The notes beneath the pieces were generated by a model that was not told the DNA's origin, did not search any database, and worked only from the letters and a program-made list of their open reading frames with translations. The position numbers and the translations under genes were made by a program. A stretch of 64,000 nucleotides of DNA from Flavimaricola marinus (GTDB taxonomy: Bacteria; Pseudomonadota; Alphaproteobacteria; Rhodobacterales; Rhodobacteraceae), in NCBI RefSeq assembly GCF_900184895.1, contig NZ_FXZK01000001.1:992001-1056000 (forward strand), in the 5' to 3' direction. Each line of letters opens with the position of its first letter. The stretch's first letter is position 1. Below are positions 7,855 through 16,971 of the stretch, piece after piece.

Positions 7855-9438
7855 ATGGCCGATACCGACATCATGGCCCCCGAGGCCGGGAAACCCACCC
7901 GTCGCACCCGCGGCACGCGCCGCCCCGCCCGAAGTGCCGCGCACGGCCACAACCCGTGGCTCGAGGTGCCCTACATCACCCGCAAGGTGCCGACCTACGA
8001 TCTGCTCGACGAGGAAAGCCTCGTGCGGATCGAGGAGGCCGCCGACACCATCCTCGCCGAGATCGGCATCGAGTTCCGCGACGATCCCGTCACCGTCGAG
8101 ATGTTTCGCAAGGCCGGCGGCACGGTCACCAAGCTGGGCGACGCCACGTGGAACATCCGTTTTGATCGCGGCCTCATCCGGGCGCTCTGTGCCACCGCCC
8201 CGCCCCGGTTCACCCAAGTCGCCCGCAACCGCGCCCGCAGCGTCGAGATCGGCGGCGACGCGATGATCTTTGTCCCGTCCTACGGCTCGCCCTTCATGCT
8301 GGAGCCGAACGGAGACCGCCGCTACGCGACACTCAACGACTTTCAGACGCTGATCAAACTGGCCCAAAGCACCCCGTGGCTGCACCACTCCGGCGGCACC
8401 ATCTGCGAGCCGACCGATATTCCGGTCAACAAGCGGCATCTGGATATGGTCTACAGCCACGTCAAATACTCCGACCACGCCTTTCTGGGGTCGATCACCG
8501 CCCCCGAACGGGCCGCCGATTCGATCGAGATGTGCCGGATCCTCTTTGGCTCGGACGTCGTCGACCAAAACTGCGTCATCATGGGGAATTTCAACTCCAC
8601 CTCGCCGCTGGTCTGGGACGGGGTCACCACGAGGGGCATCCGAACCTATGCCGAGGCGGGGCAAGGCTCGATCCACCTGCCCTTCCTGCTTGGCGGGGCC
8701 GTCACGCCGGTAACGATGGCGGGCAGTTGCGCTCAATCCTTGGCCGAATCCATGGTCGGGGTCGCGCTGACCCAGTTGACCAAGCCGGGCGCTCCGGCGA
8801 TCCTCGCGGCCTTCCTGTCGTCGCTCGACCTGCGCTCCGGCTCGCCTACCTTCGGCACGCCCGAACCGGCGCTGGGGTCGCTCGTGATGGGGCAACTCGC
8901 CCGGCGGATCAACCTGCCGCTGCGCTGCTCGGGGAACTTCTCGACCTCGAAACTGCCCGATGCGCAGTCGATGTCGCAATCGGTCATGTCGATGATGGCC
9001 GCCGTGCAATGCGGGGCGAACTTCATCCTGCATTCGGCGGGTTACCTCGACGGGCTCTTGTCGATGTCCTACGAGAAATTCGTGCTCGACAGCGATCTCT
9101 GCGGCGCCCTGCACGCCTATCTCAAGGGGCTCGAGGTCAGCGACGAAACCCTCGGTCTCGACGCCCTGCGCGAAGGCGGCCCCGGTGCGCATATGTTCGG
9201 CACCCAGCACACCCTGCGGCACTACGAGCACGCCTATTACGATAGCGCACTCGACGACTACCGCCCGTGGGAGACGTGGGACGAGGGCGGGCGCGGCGAC
9301 GCGATGAGCCGGGCGACCACCCGCTGGCAGCAGACGATCGCCAGCTACGAGGCTCCGCCGCTCGACGACGCCATCGACGAGGAATTGCTCGCCTTCATCG
9401 CCAAGCGCAAGGAGAGCATGGAAGACGCTTGGCACTAG
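7855..9438 (+). CDS. Trimethylamine methyltransferase (MttB) family protein, non-pyrrolysine type
   Basis: A 527-aa protein of the MttB superfamily (COG5598), recognised from LDEESLVRIEEAADTILAEI near the N-terminus, the GTICEPTDIPVNKRHLDM segment in the middle and the GANFILHSAGYLDGLLSMSYEKF segment near residue 400. It reads straight through with no in-frame amber codon, so it is not the pyrrolysine TMA enzyme. Characterised pyrrolysine-free relatives such as MtgB demethylate glycine betaine, proline betaine or carnitine and pass the methyl group to a corrinoid protein. No corrinoid-protein gene is nearby. A GGGAGGAG ribosome site precedes the ATG. It is followed 13 nt later by a second TMADH-like flavoprotein gene, and the two are probably co-transcribed. 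Confidence 0.85.
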   Translation: MADTDIMAPEAGKPTRRTRGTRRPARSAAHGHNPWLEVPYITRKVPTYDLLDEESLVRIEEAADTILAEIGIEFRDDPVTVEMFRKAGGTVTKLGDATWNIRFDRGLIRALCATAPPRFTQVARNRARSVEIGGDAMIFVPSYGSPFMLEPNGDRRYATLNDFQTLIKLAQSTPWLHHSGGTICEPTDIPVNKRHLDMVYSHVKYSDHAFLGSITAPERAADSIEMCRILFGSDVVDQNCVIMGNFNSTSPLVWDGVTTRGIRTYAEAGQGSIHLPFLLGGAVTPVTMAGSCAQSLAESMVGVALTQLTKPGAPAILAAFLSSLDLRSGSPTFGTPEPALGSLVMGQLARRINLPLRCSGNFSTSKLPDAQSMSQSVMSMMAAVQCGANFILHSAGYLDGLLSMSYEKFVLDSDLCGALHAYLKGLEVSDETLGLDALREGGPGAHMFGTQHTLRHYEHAYYDSALDDYRPWETWDEGGRGDAMSRATTRWQQTIASYEAPPLDDAIDEELLAFIAKRKESMEDAWH

Positions 9439-9451
9439 AGGGGCACGAGCC

Positions 9452-11437
9452 ATGAGCTACCCGCACGTCTTTCAACCGCTCACGCTCCGGCACAAGACCC
9501 TGCGCAACCGGGTCGTCTTTGGGGCGCATACCGCCAACATGGCGCAAGGCGGACTGCCGGGGGCGCAGCACATCGGCTACTACCGCGAACGGGCGATGGG
9601 CGGGGCCGCGATGATCGTCGTCGAGCCGATGCCTGTCCATCCCGCCGCCGTGCTCACCCGCGGGAATTTCTCGCCCGAGACAGACGCCGTGATCCCCGCC
9701 TTTCGGGCTGTGACCGAGGCGGTGCAGGCCGAAGGGGCCGTGATCCTGCAACAGCTCTACCACGTCGGCGCCCACGGCGATCAAGACAACGCATGGCACC
9801 CGGCTTGGTCGCCCTCCGGCGGGCTCAGTTATCACGACAGCGACGGCAGCCATGCCATGTCCGAGGCGGAAATCGAGAGCACCATCGGCGGCTTTGTGCT
9901 GGCCGCGCAGCGGTGCCAGCAGGCGGGCTTTGACGGGGTCGAGGTCTGGGCCGCCTATCACGCCCTGCCCGATCAGTTCTGGACGCCGTTCTCCAACCAA
10001 CGGACCGACCGCTGGGGCGGGTCACTGGAAAACCGGACAAGGTTCTCCCGCGAGATCCTGCACAGGATCCGGCGGGCCTGCGGCGACGACTTCATCGTGG
10101 GGCTGGCGGTCAACGACGAACCCGATGTGCCCGCCGCCTTGGGGCGCGAGGCGCTGGCCGAGGTCATCGCGCTGCATGACGCGGAAAACGCGATGGACTA
10201 TGTGACCTGCGGGTCGGGCAGCTACTTTGACTTCTACAAACTGATGCCGACGTTTCTCTATCCCGAGAAGCTCACCGTCGATCTGGCGCAAACGCTCAAA
10301 GGCGTCGTCCAGACGGCGAAAGTCACCTCCGAGAGCCATATCCGCACGCCGGACAACGCCGAAGACATCCTGCGGAGCGGTCAGGCCGATCTGGTCAGCA
10401 TCGTGCGCGGACAGATCGCGGACCCGCATCTGGTGAACAAGGCGCGAGACGATCGGGCGGAGGACGTGCGCGGCTGCATTTCCTGCAACCAGATGTGCTG
10501 GGGGCGGCGATCGCGCGACTACTGGATCTCGTGCCTCGTCAATCCGAGTGCGGGGCGGGAATGGGAATGGGGCGGCGACCGGTTCGAGGCCAAGGGCAAA
10601 GGCACCGTCCTCGTCGTCGGCGGCGGGCCTGCGGGGCTGGAAGCGGCCCGCGCGGCAGCGGAGCGGGGCTTTGCCGTCACGCTGGCGGAGGCAGGGGCGG
10701 CCTTGGGCGGTCAGTTCAGGCTGGCCGGGCTGCAGCCACGGCGCGGGCAGATCACCGACCTGATCAAGTGGTATGAGCGGCAGTTGCGGCAGCTTGGCGT
10801 CGAGGTCAGGCTGAACACCTATCTCGAGGCAGACGAGATCGCGGCCCATGGGGCCGATCATATCGCGGTAGCCACAGGCTCCTTGCCCGACGAGACAGGC
10901 TTCCAACGGGCTATGACGCATCTGGCGACCCTCCCCGGCCTGAGCCGGGGACGGGTCTGGTCGCCCGAAGACATCCTGACCCGAGCGGCCCGCCCCGGCC
11001 CCCGCGTGATCGTGCTCGACGAAGGCGGCAACTGGCGCGGATGCGGCACCGCATGGTGGCTGGCCGAAGCAGGGCACAAGGTGACGCTCGTCACCCCCGA
11101 CGCGATGATCGGCAAGGAGCTGGCCCGCTCGGCGGCGGATTTCCCGCTGCGCAAACGGCTCGCCGGGCTGGGTGTGGCGTTCGTCACCGAGAGCGGCATC
11201 GCCGAGTGGCTGGGCAACGGCGGCGGGGCGGATGTAGTCTGCCTGCTCACAGGCGAGGTCACCCGGATCGGGGCCGACGATCTGGTGCTCGCCACGACGA
11301 ACCGGTCGGTCTCGGGGCTGCAAGGCGACCTCGCGGACCTGGGCATCGGGGCGACATTGCTGGGCGACGCCGCCGCGCCGCGGATGGCCGCACTGGCCGT
11401 GCATGACGGGCGCAAATGGGCGCTCGGGCTGACCTGA
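9452..11437 (+). CDS. TMADH/2,4-dienoyl-CoA-reductase-type flavin oxidoreductase
   Basis: A 661-aa protein with an FMN-binding TIM barrel (residues 1-335) and an FAD/NAD half starting at GTVLVVGGGPAGLEAARAA (about residue 384). It keeps the complete 4Fe-4S ligand set Cys342-x2-Cys345-x3-Cys349-x11-Cys361, the same spacing as dienoyl-CoA reductase, unlike its neighbour at 4874 where one ligand is Ala. The barrel keeps DQFWTPFSNQRTDRWGGSLENR, the family signature. It lies 13 nt after the MttB-family gene and probably acts in the same pathway, oxidising a methylated amine intermediate. Substrate is inferred from context only. Confidence 0.85.
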   Translation: MSYPHVFQPLTLRHKTLRNRVVFGAHTANMAQGGLPGAQHIGYYRERAMGGAAMIVVEPMPVHPAAVLTRGNFSPETDAVIPAFRAVTEAVQAEGAVILQQLYHVGAHGDQDNAWHPAWSPSGGLSYHDSDGSHAMSEAEIESTIGGFVLAAQRCQQAGFDGVEVWAAYHALPDQFWTPFSNQRTDRWGGSLENRTRFSREILHRIRRACGDDFIVGLAVNDEPDVPAALGREALAEVIALHDAENAMDYVTCGSGSYFDFYKLMPTFLYPEKLTVDLAQTLKGVVQTAKVTSESHIRTPDNAEDILRSGQADLVSIVRGQIADPHLVNKARDDRAEDVRGCISCNQMCWGRRSRDYWISCLVNPSAGREWEWGGDRFEAKGKGTVLVVGGGPAGLEAARAAAERGFAVTLAEAGAALGGQFRLAGLQPRRGQITDLIKWYERQLRQLGVEVRLNTYLEADEIAAHGADHIAVATGSLPDETGFQRAMTHLATLPGLSRGRVWSPEDILTRAARPGPRVIVLDEGGNWRGCGTAWWLAEAGHKVTLVTPDAMIGKELARSAADFPLRKRLAGLGVAFVTESGIAEWLGNGGGADVVCLLTGEVTRIGADDLVLATTNRSVSGLQGDLADLGIGATLLGDAAAPRMAALAVHDGRKWALGLT

Positions 11438-11681
11438 AGGGGCGTCCGGGCAAAATCGCGACCGCCGACAGCGTTCGGTGCATTAACACCCCGAATGCTG
11501 CAATCGACACCGACGGCATACCGACGCCACACCGACGGGTTACCGCGGCCGATTTCGGGCAATTAACCTTTGAGTCGCAGCATCGGGATAACGTCTCCGG
11601 ACAAATCGCGCGGCCTGCCCGATTTTTGTCGCATTTTCGATTTACTCTGGCCGCAAAGGCGCATCTCAAGCCGCCCACCCA
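11438..11681. other. Intergenic region upstream of the polysaccharide locus
   Basis: About 245 bp without a recognised gene, with AT-rich patches in an otherwise GC-rich sequence. It contains the 10-bp palindrome CCGATTTCGG (11549-11558), similar to CCGAATTTCGG found upstream of the CpsD-like gene (21257-21267). It presumably carries the promoter of the first rightward polysaccharide operon, but no convincing -35/-10 pair was identified. Confidence 0.5.
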
Positions 11682-13733
11682 ATGCGCAGCAGGCCCGACA
11701 TTTCGACGTCAAAGACCTCCAACGGTCCGACAGGACCGCACCTGACCTACCGCCCTGAAATCGACGGGCTGCGGGCCATCGCGGTATTGGCCGTGGTGCT
11801 CTATCACTTCGGCGTTCCGGGTCTGCCGGGCGGTTTCGTCGGCGTCGACGTGTTCTTCGTGATCTCTGGATTCCTGATCGGCGGGCTGCTCTGGAGCGAG
11901 ATCCAAAGCTCTGGTCGGATCGACCTCAAGCGATTTTATCTCAGGCGTATCAGGCGTTTGGCCCCGGCCTACTTTGCCATGGTCGCGCTCAGCACGGTCT
12001 TTGCCGCGCTGGTGCTTCTGCCGTTCGAATTCCGCGATTACGCCAAGAGCCTGATCGCCGCGACGGTCTGGCTGTCCAACGTGCAGTTCTGGCGCGAAGC
12101 CGGATATTTCGACGCCTCGGCCGACGTCAAAATCCTGCTGCACACATGGTCGCTCTCGGTGGAGGAGCAGTTCTACGTGGTCCTGCCCTTCGCGCTCTTG
12201 GCGCTCGGGATGGTCCGCAAGGCCACCGTCCCGGCCCTCATCGCGCTCTGGGCGCTCTCGCTCTGGGGCTGCATCGCGCTGACACCAAGCCAACCGGTGT
12301 CGACCTTTTTCCTGTTCCCCTTCAGAGCATGGGAACTGCTCACCGGAGTGCTCCTGGCCATCGCTCTCCAAACCCGCGCGCTGAGATTTCCGGCATGGGT
12401 ATCGGGGGCCGGATTGGTCCTCGTCATCGGGTCGATCCTGCTCGTTCAGACGGCTGGTTTTCCAGGCTGGCAGGCGATGTTTCCGGTGGCCGGCAGCGCC
12501 ATGCTCCTCGCCAACGCAGGGCGGAACGACCCTGTAAACAAGGCGCTTGGGCATCCGGCGCCGGTCTTTGTCGGGCTGATCTCCTACTCGCTGTATCTCT
12601 GGCACTGGCCGGTGCTGACGCTGTCGCGATACTGGCGGATCGATTACGCAGGACCGTGGGAAGCGGCACTCTGGCTCGCCCTTGCCGTGGCATTGTCCAT
12701 CGCCAGCTGGGCCCTCGTGGAGCGCCCCTTGCGCCGGGCCGCGACCATCAGCGGAAGCCGTTTCGTCGGCGGAACCGTGGCGGCCGGTGTCGTGGCGATC
12801 GGAATTGGCGGGCTGGTGTTCCTGCTCAACGGAATTCCGGGACGCTTCGATGCCGAAACCCGCAATCACATCGCGGCGACGCAGGATTTCTTGCAGGACT
12901 GGTCACGCTGTTCGACCGCGTGGGACGGACCCTTCGCAGGGATCGAAACCTGCGCGATCGGGCCTGACGGGCCGCCGGAGGTGATCATCTGGGGCGACAG
13001 TCACCTGCGGGCGCTGATGGACGGCCTGGCACTTGCCGCTGCTGAAACCGAAACCTCCGGGGTCATCATCTGGCACGCCGGGTGCCCACCGCTCTTTGGC
13101 ATCCGCAAAGCCGAGAGCAGCGCCGAACCCGCCGTCGACGCACGATGCACCGAGGCCAACGATCAGCTTCGCGAGGCGTTCACGCAGCTCCCTTCGGCAA
13201 CGCGCATCCTACTTGTCGGTCGCTGGGCCTATTACACCAATGGCGAAGGCACCGGCCGCGACAGCGACAACAAGATCGGCCTCACGCCCGCGCCCGGCTC
13301 GGGTCTGGGCGCCACTTCGCAGCAAGAGCTGTTTGCCATGGCTCTCGACCAGACGACCCGCAAATTGGGAGAGAGCTTCGACGAGGTCCACGTTCTCCGG
13401 ATGGTGCCCGAAATTGCGAACTACGACAGCCGGCTGATCAGCCGGCAGCTGGCGCAGGGATGGATCGACTCCGAAGATGCAGCTCTTGCGATGATCGCCA
13501 AGCCAGAGACCCTGACCGCCCGCGTCAGGGACGCCGAAGCCGCGATCTTCGGGCTGGTAACCAAAGGCCAGATCACCGTCATCGATCCCTGGCCCCTGCT
13601 TTGCCCCGACCGGTGCTCGGCCACGATCGACGGTCGGCCGGTCTATTTCGACAACAACCACCTGACAAACTCCGGCGCCCGCGCCCTGCGCCATCTGTTC
13701 GTCCCCTTCCTGACCGGTGCGGCCGAGGAATGA
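11682..13733 (+). CDS. Membrane acyltransferase with SGNH domain (OafA-like)
   Basis: A 683-aa protein. Residues 25-375 form an acyltransferase-3 membrane domain of about ten helices, opening with YRPEIDGLRAIAVLAVVLYHF and containing FFVISGFLIGGLL, FYLRRIRRLAPAYF and TWSLSVEEQFYVVLPF. These are the OafA/YrhL hallmarks. After a last helix, residues 415-683 form an SGNH hydrolase-like domain with GDSH near residue 440 and D-x2-H in FDNNHLTNSG near residue 657. Such two-domain proteins O-acetylate surface polysaccharide on the periplasmic side. It opens the rightward part of the locus and overlaps the next gene by 4 nt. The ribosome site is weak, so the exact start is uncertain. Confidence 0.9.
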   Translation: MRSRPDISTSKTSNGPTGPHLTYRPEIDGLRAIAVLAVVLYHFGVPGLPGGFVGVDVFFVISGFLIGGLLWSEIQSSGRIDLKRFYLRRIRRLAPAYFAMVALSTVFAALVLLPFEFRDYAKSLIAATVWLSNVQFWREAGYFDASADVKILLHTWSLSVEEQFYVVLPFALLALGMVRKATVPALIALWALSLWGCIALTPSQPVSTFFLFPFRAWELLTGVLLAIALQTRALRFPAWVSGAGLVLVIGSILLVQTAGFPGWQAMFPVAGSAMLLANAGRNDPVNKALGHPAPVFVGLISYSLYLWHWPVLTLSRYWRIDYAGPWEAALWLALAVALSIASWALVERPLRRAATISGSRFVGGTVAAGVVAIGIGGLVFLLNGIPGRFDAETRNHIAATQDFLQDWSRCSTAWDGPFAGIETCAIGPDGPPEVIIWGDSHLRALMDGLALAAAETETSGVIIWHAGCPPLFGIRKAESSAEPAVDARCTEANDQLREAFTQLPSATRILLVGRWAYYTNGEGTGRDSDNKIGLTPAPGSGLGATSQQELFAMALDQTTRKLGESFDEVHVLRMVPEIANYDSRLISRQLAQGWIDSEDAALAMIAKPETLTARVRDAEAAIFGLVTKGQITVIDPWPLLCPDRCSATIDGRPVYFDNNHLTNSGARALRHLFVPFLTGAAEE

Positions 13734-15298
13734 TCGACGACATCGCCGCACAGAAATGGGACGCAATCGTGATCGGCACCGGGATCGGTGGCGGGACCAT
13801 CGGACGCGCGCTGGCAGAGGCCGGGCTAAAGGTGCTCTTTGTCGAGAAGGGACACGCCGGCCATCGGGCCGAGCAAACCCCGCTCGACGCCGCGATGGCC
13901 GATCCGGTCGCACGCGCGGTGCGGGGGTTTTGGCCCGACCCGGTCCACGCCACCGTCGACGGGCAAGCGCGCAGCTTTCACGCGCCCTTGGGCAGCGGGA
14001 TCGGCGGAAGCTCGGTCTTCTACGCTGCGACATTGGAACGGCCAGAGCCGCATGACCTTGATACATCGAACGAAAAGCCGCACCCGACGGGCGGCTGGCC
14101 GGTCAGCTATGCCCAGATGGCGCCGTGGTTTGACCGGGCCGAGGCGCTCTATTCGCTCCACGGCAGCGCAGATCCACTCTCGACCATTGCGGCGCCACAG
14201 CTCCGCGATGGCCCCGCTCCCAACCCCGGCGATACCGCGATCATGGACCGTCTGCGTGAGAACGGACTGCATCCCTACCGGCTGCACGCGGCGCTGCGCT
14301 ATGTACCCGGATGCGCCGAATGTTTTGGCCACAAATGCCCCAAGCCCTGCAAGATGGACGGCCGCTCTGCCGGTGTGGAACCGGCGCTGGCCACAGGCAA
14401 CGCCACCGTGCTCGACCGGGCCGAGGTGACGCGGCTCCACGCCGATGAGACCCGCTTGACGGGGGTCGAAATCCGCCGGGACGGGGTGAGCCATACCCTC
14501 CATGGCAAACGGATCATCCTTGCCGCCGGGGCGCTGTCCTCACCGCGCGTGTTGCTCGCATCGGCGAATGAGCAATGGCCCCACGGGCTGGCCAACGCCT
14601 CCGATCAGGTCGGGCGCAACCTGATGTTCCACCTGAACGAGATGTTCGCGCTCTGGCCTGGCCGCGACGCCCGGTTTACCGGGCCGTCAAAAGCCGTCGG
14701 GTTCCGCGACCTTTACCACCATAAAGGGCAGCGGCTCGGCATGGTGCAGGCAATGGGGATCGACGCATCCTATGGCGAGATCGCGCATTACCTCAAAGGC
14801 TTGGTCGAACGATCCGCCCTGAGAAACAGCCGTCTGGCGCGCGAACTGACCCGGATTCCGGCGCTCGCCGCCTCGAAATTGCTCGGTAACGCCAAGATTT
14901 TCGTGGGCCTTCTCGAAGACCTGCCCCTGCCCGAAAACCGGGTGCGGCTCGATCCCGACACGCCCGGCGCAATCCGGTTCGACTACACGGTCAGCGCCGA
15001 ATTGAAATCGCGTCGGGACACCTTCCGCAAGGCGATCAAGCACGCCTTCAAGGGGCAGCGCACGATGTTCCTCTCGCGGACACCGGAGCCGAACTTCGGC
15101 CATCCCTGCGGCACCTGCAAGATGGGGGAAGACCCGACTAAAAGCGTGCTGGCCCCCGACGGTCGGGCGCACGGAGTGGAGAACCTCTGGGTCGTCGACG
15201 CCTCCTTCATGCCCACCTCCATGGGGGTCAACCCCAGTCTGACCATCGCCGCCAACGCCCTGCGCGTGGCGTCCCTCATCACGCAGGAACAGCCATGA
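13730..15298 (+). CDS. GMC-family FAD oxidoreductase with cysteine cluster
   Basis: A 522-aa flavoprotein. The FAD dinucleotide fold is at the N-terminus (WDAIVIGTGIGGGTIGRALA). The C-terminal GMC domain has NFGHPCGTCKMGEDP and ends with VDASFMPTSMGVNPSLTI, carrying the usual catalytic His and Asn regions. A cluster CAECFGHKCPKPCKMD (C-x2-C-x4-C-x3-C) near residue 195 resembles the 3Fe-4S site of FAD-dependent glucose/fructose dehydrogenases; this is inference. It probably oxidises a sugar or sugar alcohol group during polysaccharide synthesis. The start codon at 13730 overlaps the acyltransferase stop (ATGA), and a long upstream extension in the same frame is rejected because it lies inside that gene. 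Confidence 0.87.
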   Translation: MIDDIAAQKWDAIVIGTGIGGGTIGRALAEAGLKVLFVEKGHAGHRAEQTPLDAAMADPVARAVRGFWPDPVHATVDGQARSFHAPLGSGIGGSSVFYAATLERPEPHDLDTSNEKPHPTGGWPVSYAQMAPWFDRAEALYSLHGSADPLSTIAAPQLRDGPAPNPGDTAIMDRLRENGLHPYRLHAALRYVPGCAECFGHKCPKPCKMDGRSAGVEPALATGNATVLDRAEVTRLHADETRLTGVEIRRDGVSHTLHGKRIILAAGALSSPRVLLASANEQWPHGLANASDQVGRNLMFHLNEMFALWPGRDARFTGPSKAVGFRDLYHHKGQRLGMVQAMGIDASYGEIAHYLKGLVERSALRNSRLARELTRIPALAASKLLGNAKIFVGLLEDLPLPENRVRLDPDTPGAIRFDYTVSAELKSRRDTFRKAIKHAFKGQRTMFLSRTPEPNFGHPCGTCKMGEDPTKSVLAPDGRAHGVENLWVVDASFMPTSMGVNPSLTIAANALRVASLITQEQP

Positions 15299-16041
15299 CC
15301 CTCGCCATCGTCACCGGGGCCAGCGGCGGGTTGGGCCGCGCGCTCAGCGTCGCATTGTGCAAACGGAACATGCCCGTCGCAGGACTAGGGCGCCGCACCG
15401 ACGCCTTGGCCGAAACCCTGGCGCTCGCGGGGCCGCTGTTCCACCCGATCACGGCTGATGTGGCCGACGCCGCGTCGGTCGCCAACGGCTTTGCGAAAGC
15501 AGACGAGATTGCCGCGGTCACGATCCTGATCAACAACGCTGCCGTCTATCCCCGGCGCGACATTCTCGACGAAACGCCCGAAAGCTTCGCTGCGACCATG
15601 GCGATCAATCTTGGCGGGGTGGTGGCCTGCACGCATGAAGCCTTGGCGCGCATGGTTCCAAACGGCGCGGGCCGGATCGTCAACGTCGCCTCGATGGCCG
15701 ACATCGCGCCGCTGCCCGCCAGCGCCGCCTATTCGGTGTCCAAAGGTGCTGCGCGGGTGCTCACCAAGGCTCTAGTCGCGGATCTGGGCGACAGGTTTCC
15801 GAACATCGTCATAAACGATTGGTTGCCCGGTATGTTGGCGACAGGAATGGGAATCCCCGACGGGCTTGATCCCGCGACAGCCGCCGAATGGGGGGCCACT
15901 CTGGCGTTGTGGGATGATCCAAGCCTGAACGGCACCGTCTGGGAAATGGATAGGGAACTGCCGCCACCGCGATCCCTGAAGGGTCGGATCAAGGATAAAT
16001 TGATGCTGCGGAAATCTGCGGTCGCGCGACGGCTGAGCTAA
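15295..16041 (+). CDS. Short-chain dehydrogenase/reductase
   Basis: A 248-aa classical SDR with TGASGGLG (residues 7-14), NNAAVYP at about 80, catalytic Ser133 and the Tyr146-x3-Lys150 pair in SAAYSVSKGA. Length and motifs are normal. Its ATG overlaps the GMC stop by 4 nt, so the two oxidoreductases are co-translated and may act in sequence on one substrate, for example alcohol to carbonyl and back with changed stereochemistry. Its 3' end overlaps the convergent WecG/TagA gene by 4 nt, leaving no room for a terminator. Confidence 0.9.
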   Translation: MTLAIVTGASGGLGRALSVALCKRNMPVAGLGRRTDALAETLALAGPLFHPITADVADAASVANGFAKADEIAAVTILINNAAVYPRRDILDETPESFAATMAINLGGVVACTHEALARMVPNGAGRIVNVASMADIAPLPASAAYSVSKGAARVLTKALVADLGDRFPNIVINDWLPGMLATGMGIPDGLDPATAAEWGATLALWDDPSLNGTVWEMDRELPPPRSLKGRIKDKLMLRKSAVARRLS

Positions 16042-16784
16042 TTCTGACGCCACGCCCGCCAGGTATGGCCGGGGAGGATCACCGCACACCGGGCATAGCG
16101 CACGGCGAGCCTGCGAGGATTGCGCAGCATCCGCCACAGCCACTCCATCGCAATCCTGCGCATCCAGGCAGGGGCACGGACTTGCGACCCGGCCAGAAAA
16201 TCAAGACCAGCCCCGATCGAGACGAAGCCGACGCTCGGGGCCAGACGGCGGCCACGCGCAGCGAGCTGCTCTTGCTTCGGCGCGCCCAGCGCCAGAAAGC
16301 ACAGACCCACACCCGCGGCCTCAAGCTGCGCGAACATGTCCAAAGCCGCGTCGCCCTCGGGATCAAAACCCATCGGCGGCGCGATCTTGAGAGCGACCTC
16401 CAGCCCCGGCACAATGGCCTGCAACGCCTCGGCCGATTTCGACAGATTGGGGTCCGTCGTGCCAAGCAAGGCAACCGAGCGGCCTTCCCGAACGGCGAGC
16501 TTGGCCAGAGGAATGACCAGATCGGCACCGGGCAACAATGCCACCTCCTTACCGCCGAGGCGCGACAGCCAGACCACCGGATTGCCGTCGGCGGTGATCA
16601 GATCCTGCGAGGCGTAGGCCGCGGCAAATGCGGCATCGTTCCTCAGCTTGACCAGATGATCGAGGTTGAGCGTCGCCAAGGCAAAACCCTCGTGGCGGCG
16701 CAGACGTGCTCCTACTTCCGACCAGAGGTGCTCTGCGTCGGGGACGGTCACCGAAACCTGACCCGTAGGAGTGTGAAACTGCAT
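16038..16784 (-). CDS. WecG/TagA/CpsF-family glycosyltransferase (GT26)
   Basis: A 248-aa protein with the family landmarks TLNLDHLVKLR (residues 38-48), DGNPVVWLSRL, a central GxxD-type region LLGTTDPNLSKSAEAL, FLALGAPKQEQLAAR and FVSIGAGLDFLAGSQVRAPAWM. WecG/TagA enzymes add N-acetylmannosamine or related sugars to an undecaprenyl-linked acceptor at the inner face of the membrane, usually the second step of glycan assembly. It is the only leftward gene in the 11.7-22.4 kb stretch and is divergent from the Gfo/Idh gene across 187 bp, which must carry both promoters. Confidence 0.9.
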   Translation of the reverse strand: MQFHTPTGQVSVTVPDAEHLWSEVGARLRRHEGFALATLNLDHLVKLRNDAAFAAAYASQDLITADGNPVVWLSRLGGKEVALLPGADLVIPLAKLAVREGRSVALLGTTDPNLSKSAEALQAIVPGLEVALKIAPPMGFDPEGDAALDMFAQLEAAGVGLCFLALGAPKQEQLAARGRRLAPSVGFVSIGAGLDFLAGSQVRAPAWMRRIAMEWLWRMLRNPRRLAVRYARCAVILPGHTWRAWRQN

Positions 16785-16971
16785 GCAACATCCTCAACTC
16801 AAAACACATAGCTCAGATGCCACATGCAAAGCGCCAATGTAAGTCAACCACAATGGACAAACTGTTGCCATGCTTTGATGATCTAAACATGCGCAACGCG
16901 CGCGAAAAGAGCAGGTTCTACATGATTGGGCATCCGGGCAAACCACGCCGCACCGGCAAGAGAGGCATGCC

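Noticed and set aside
7855-9438. Possible pyrrolysine (in-frame amber) in the MttB homologue
   Set aside because: The frame is open throughout with no internal TAG, so it is a non-pyrrolysine member.
7609-9453. A 614-codon leftward open frame opposite the MttB-family gene
   Set aside because: Overlaps the TetR gene and its promoter region and shows no motif; a shadow of the MttB frame.
13082-13729. Long upstream extension of the GMC oxidoreductase frame
   Set aside because: Lies within the acyltransferase SGNH domain; the FAD motif and ATGA overlap place the start at 13730.
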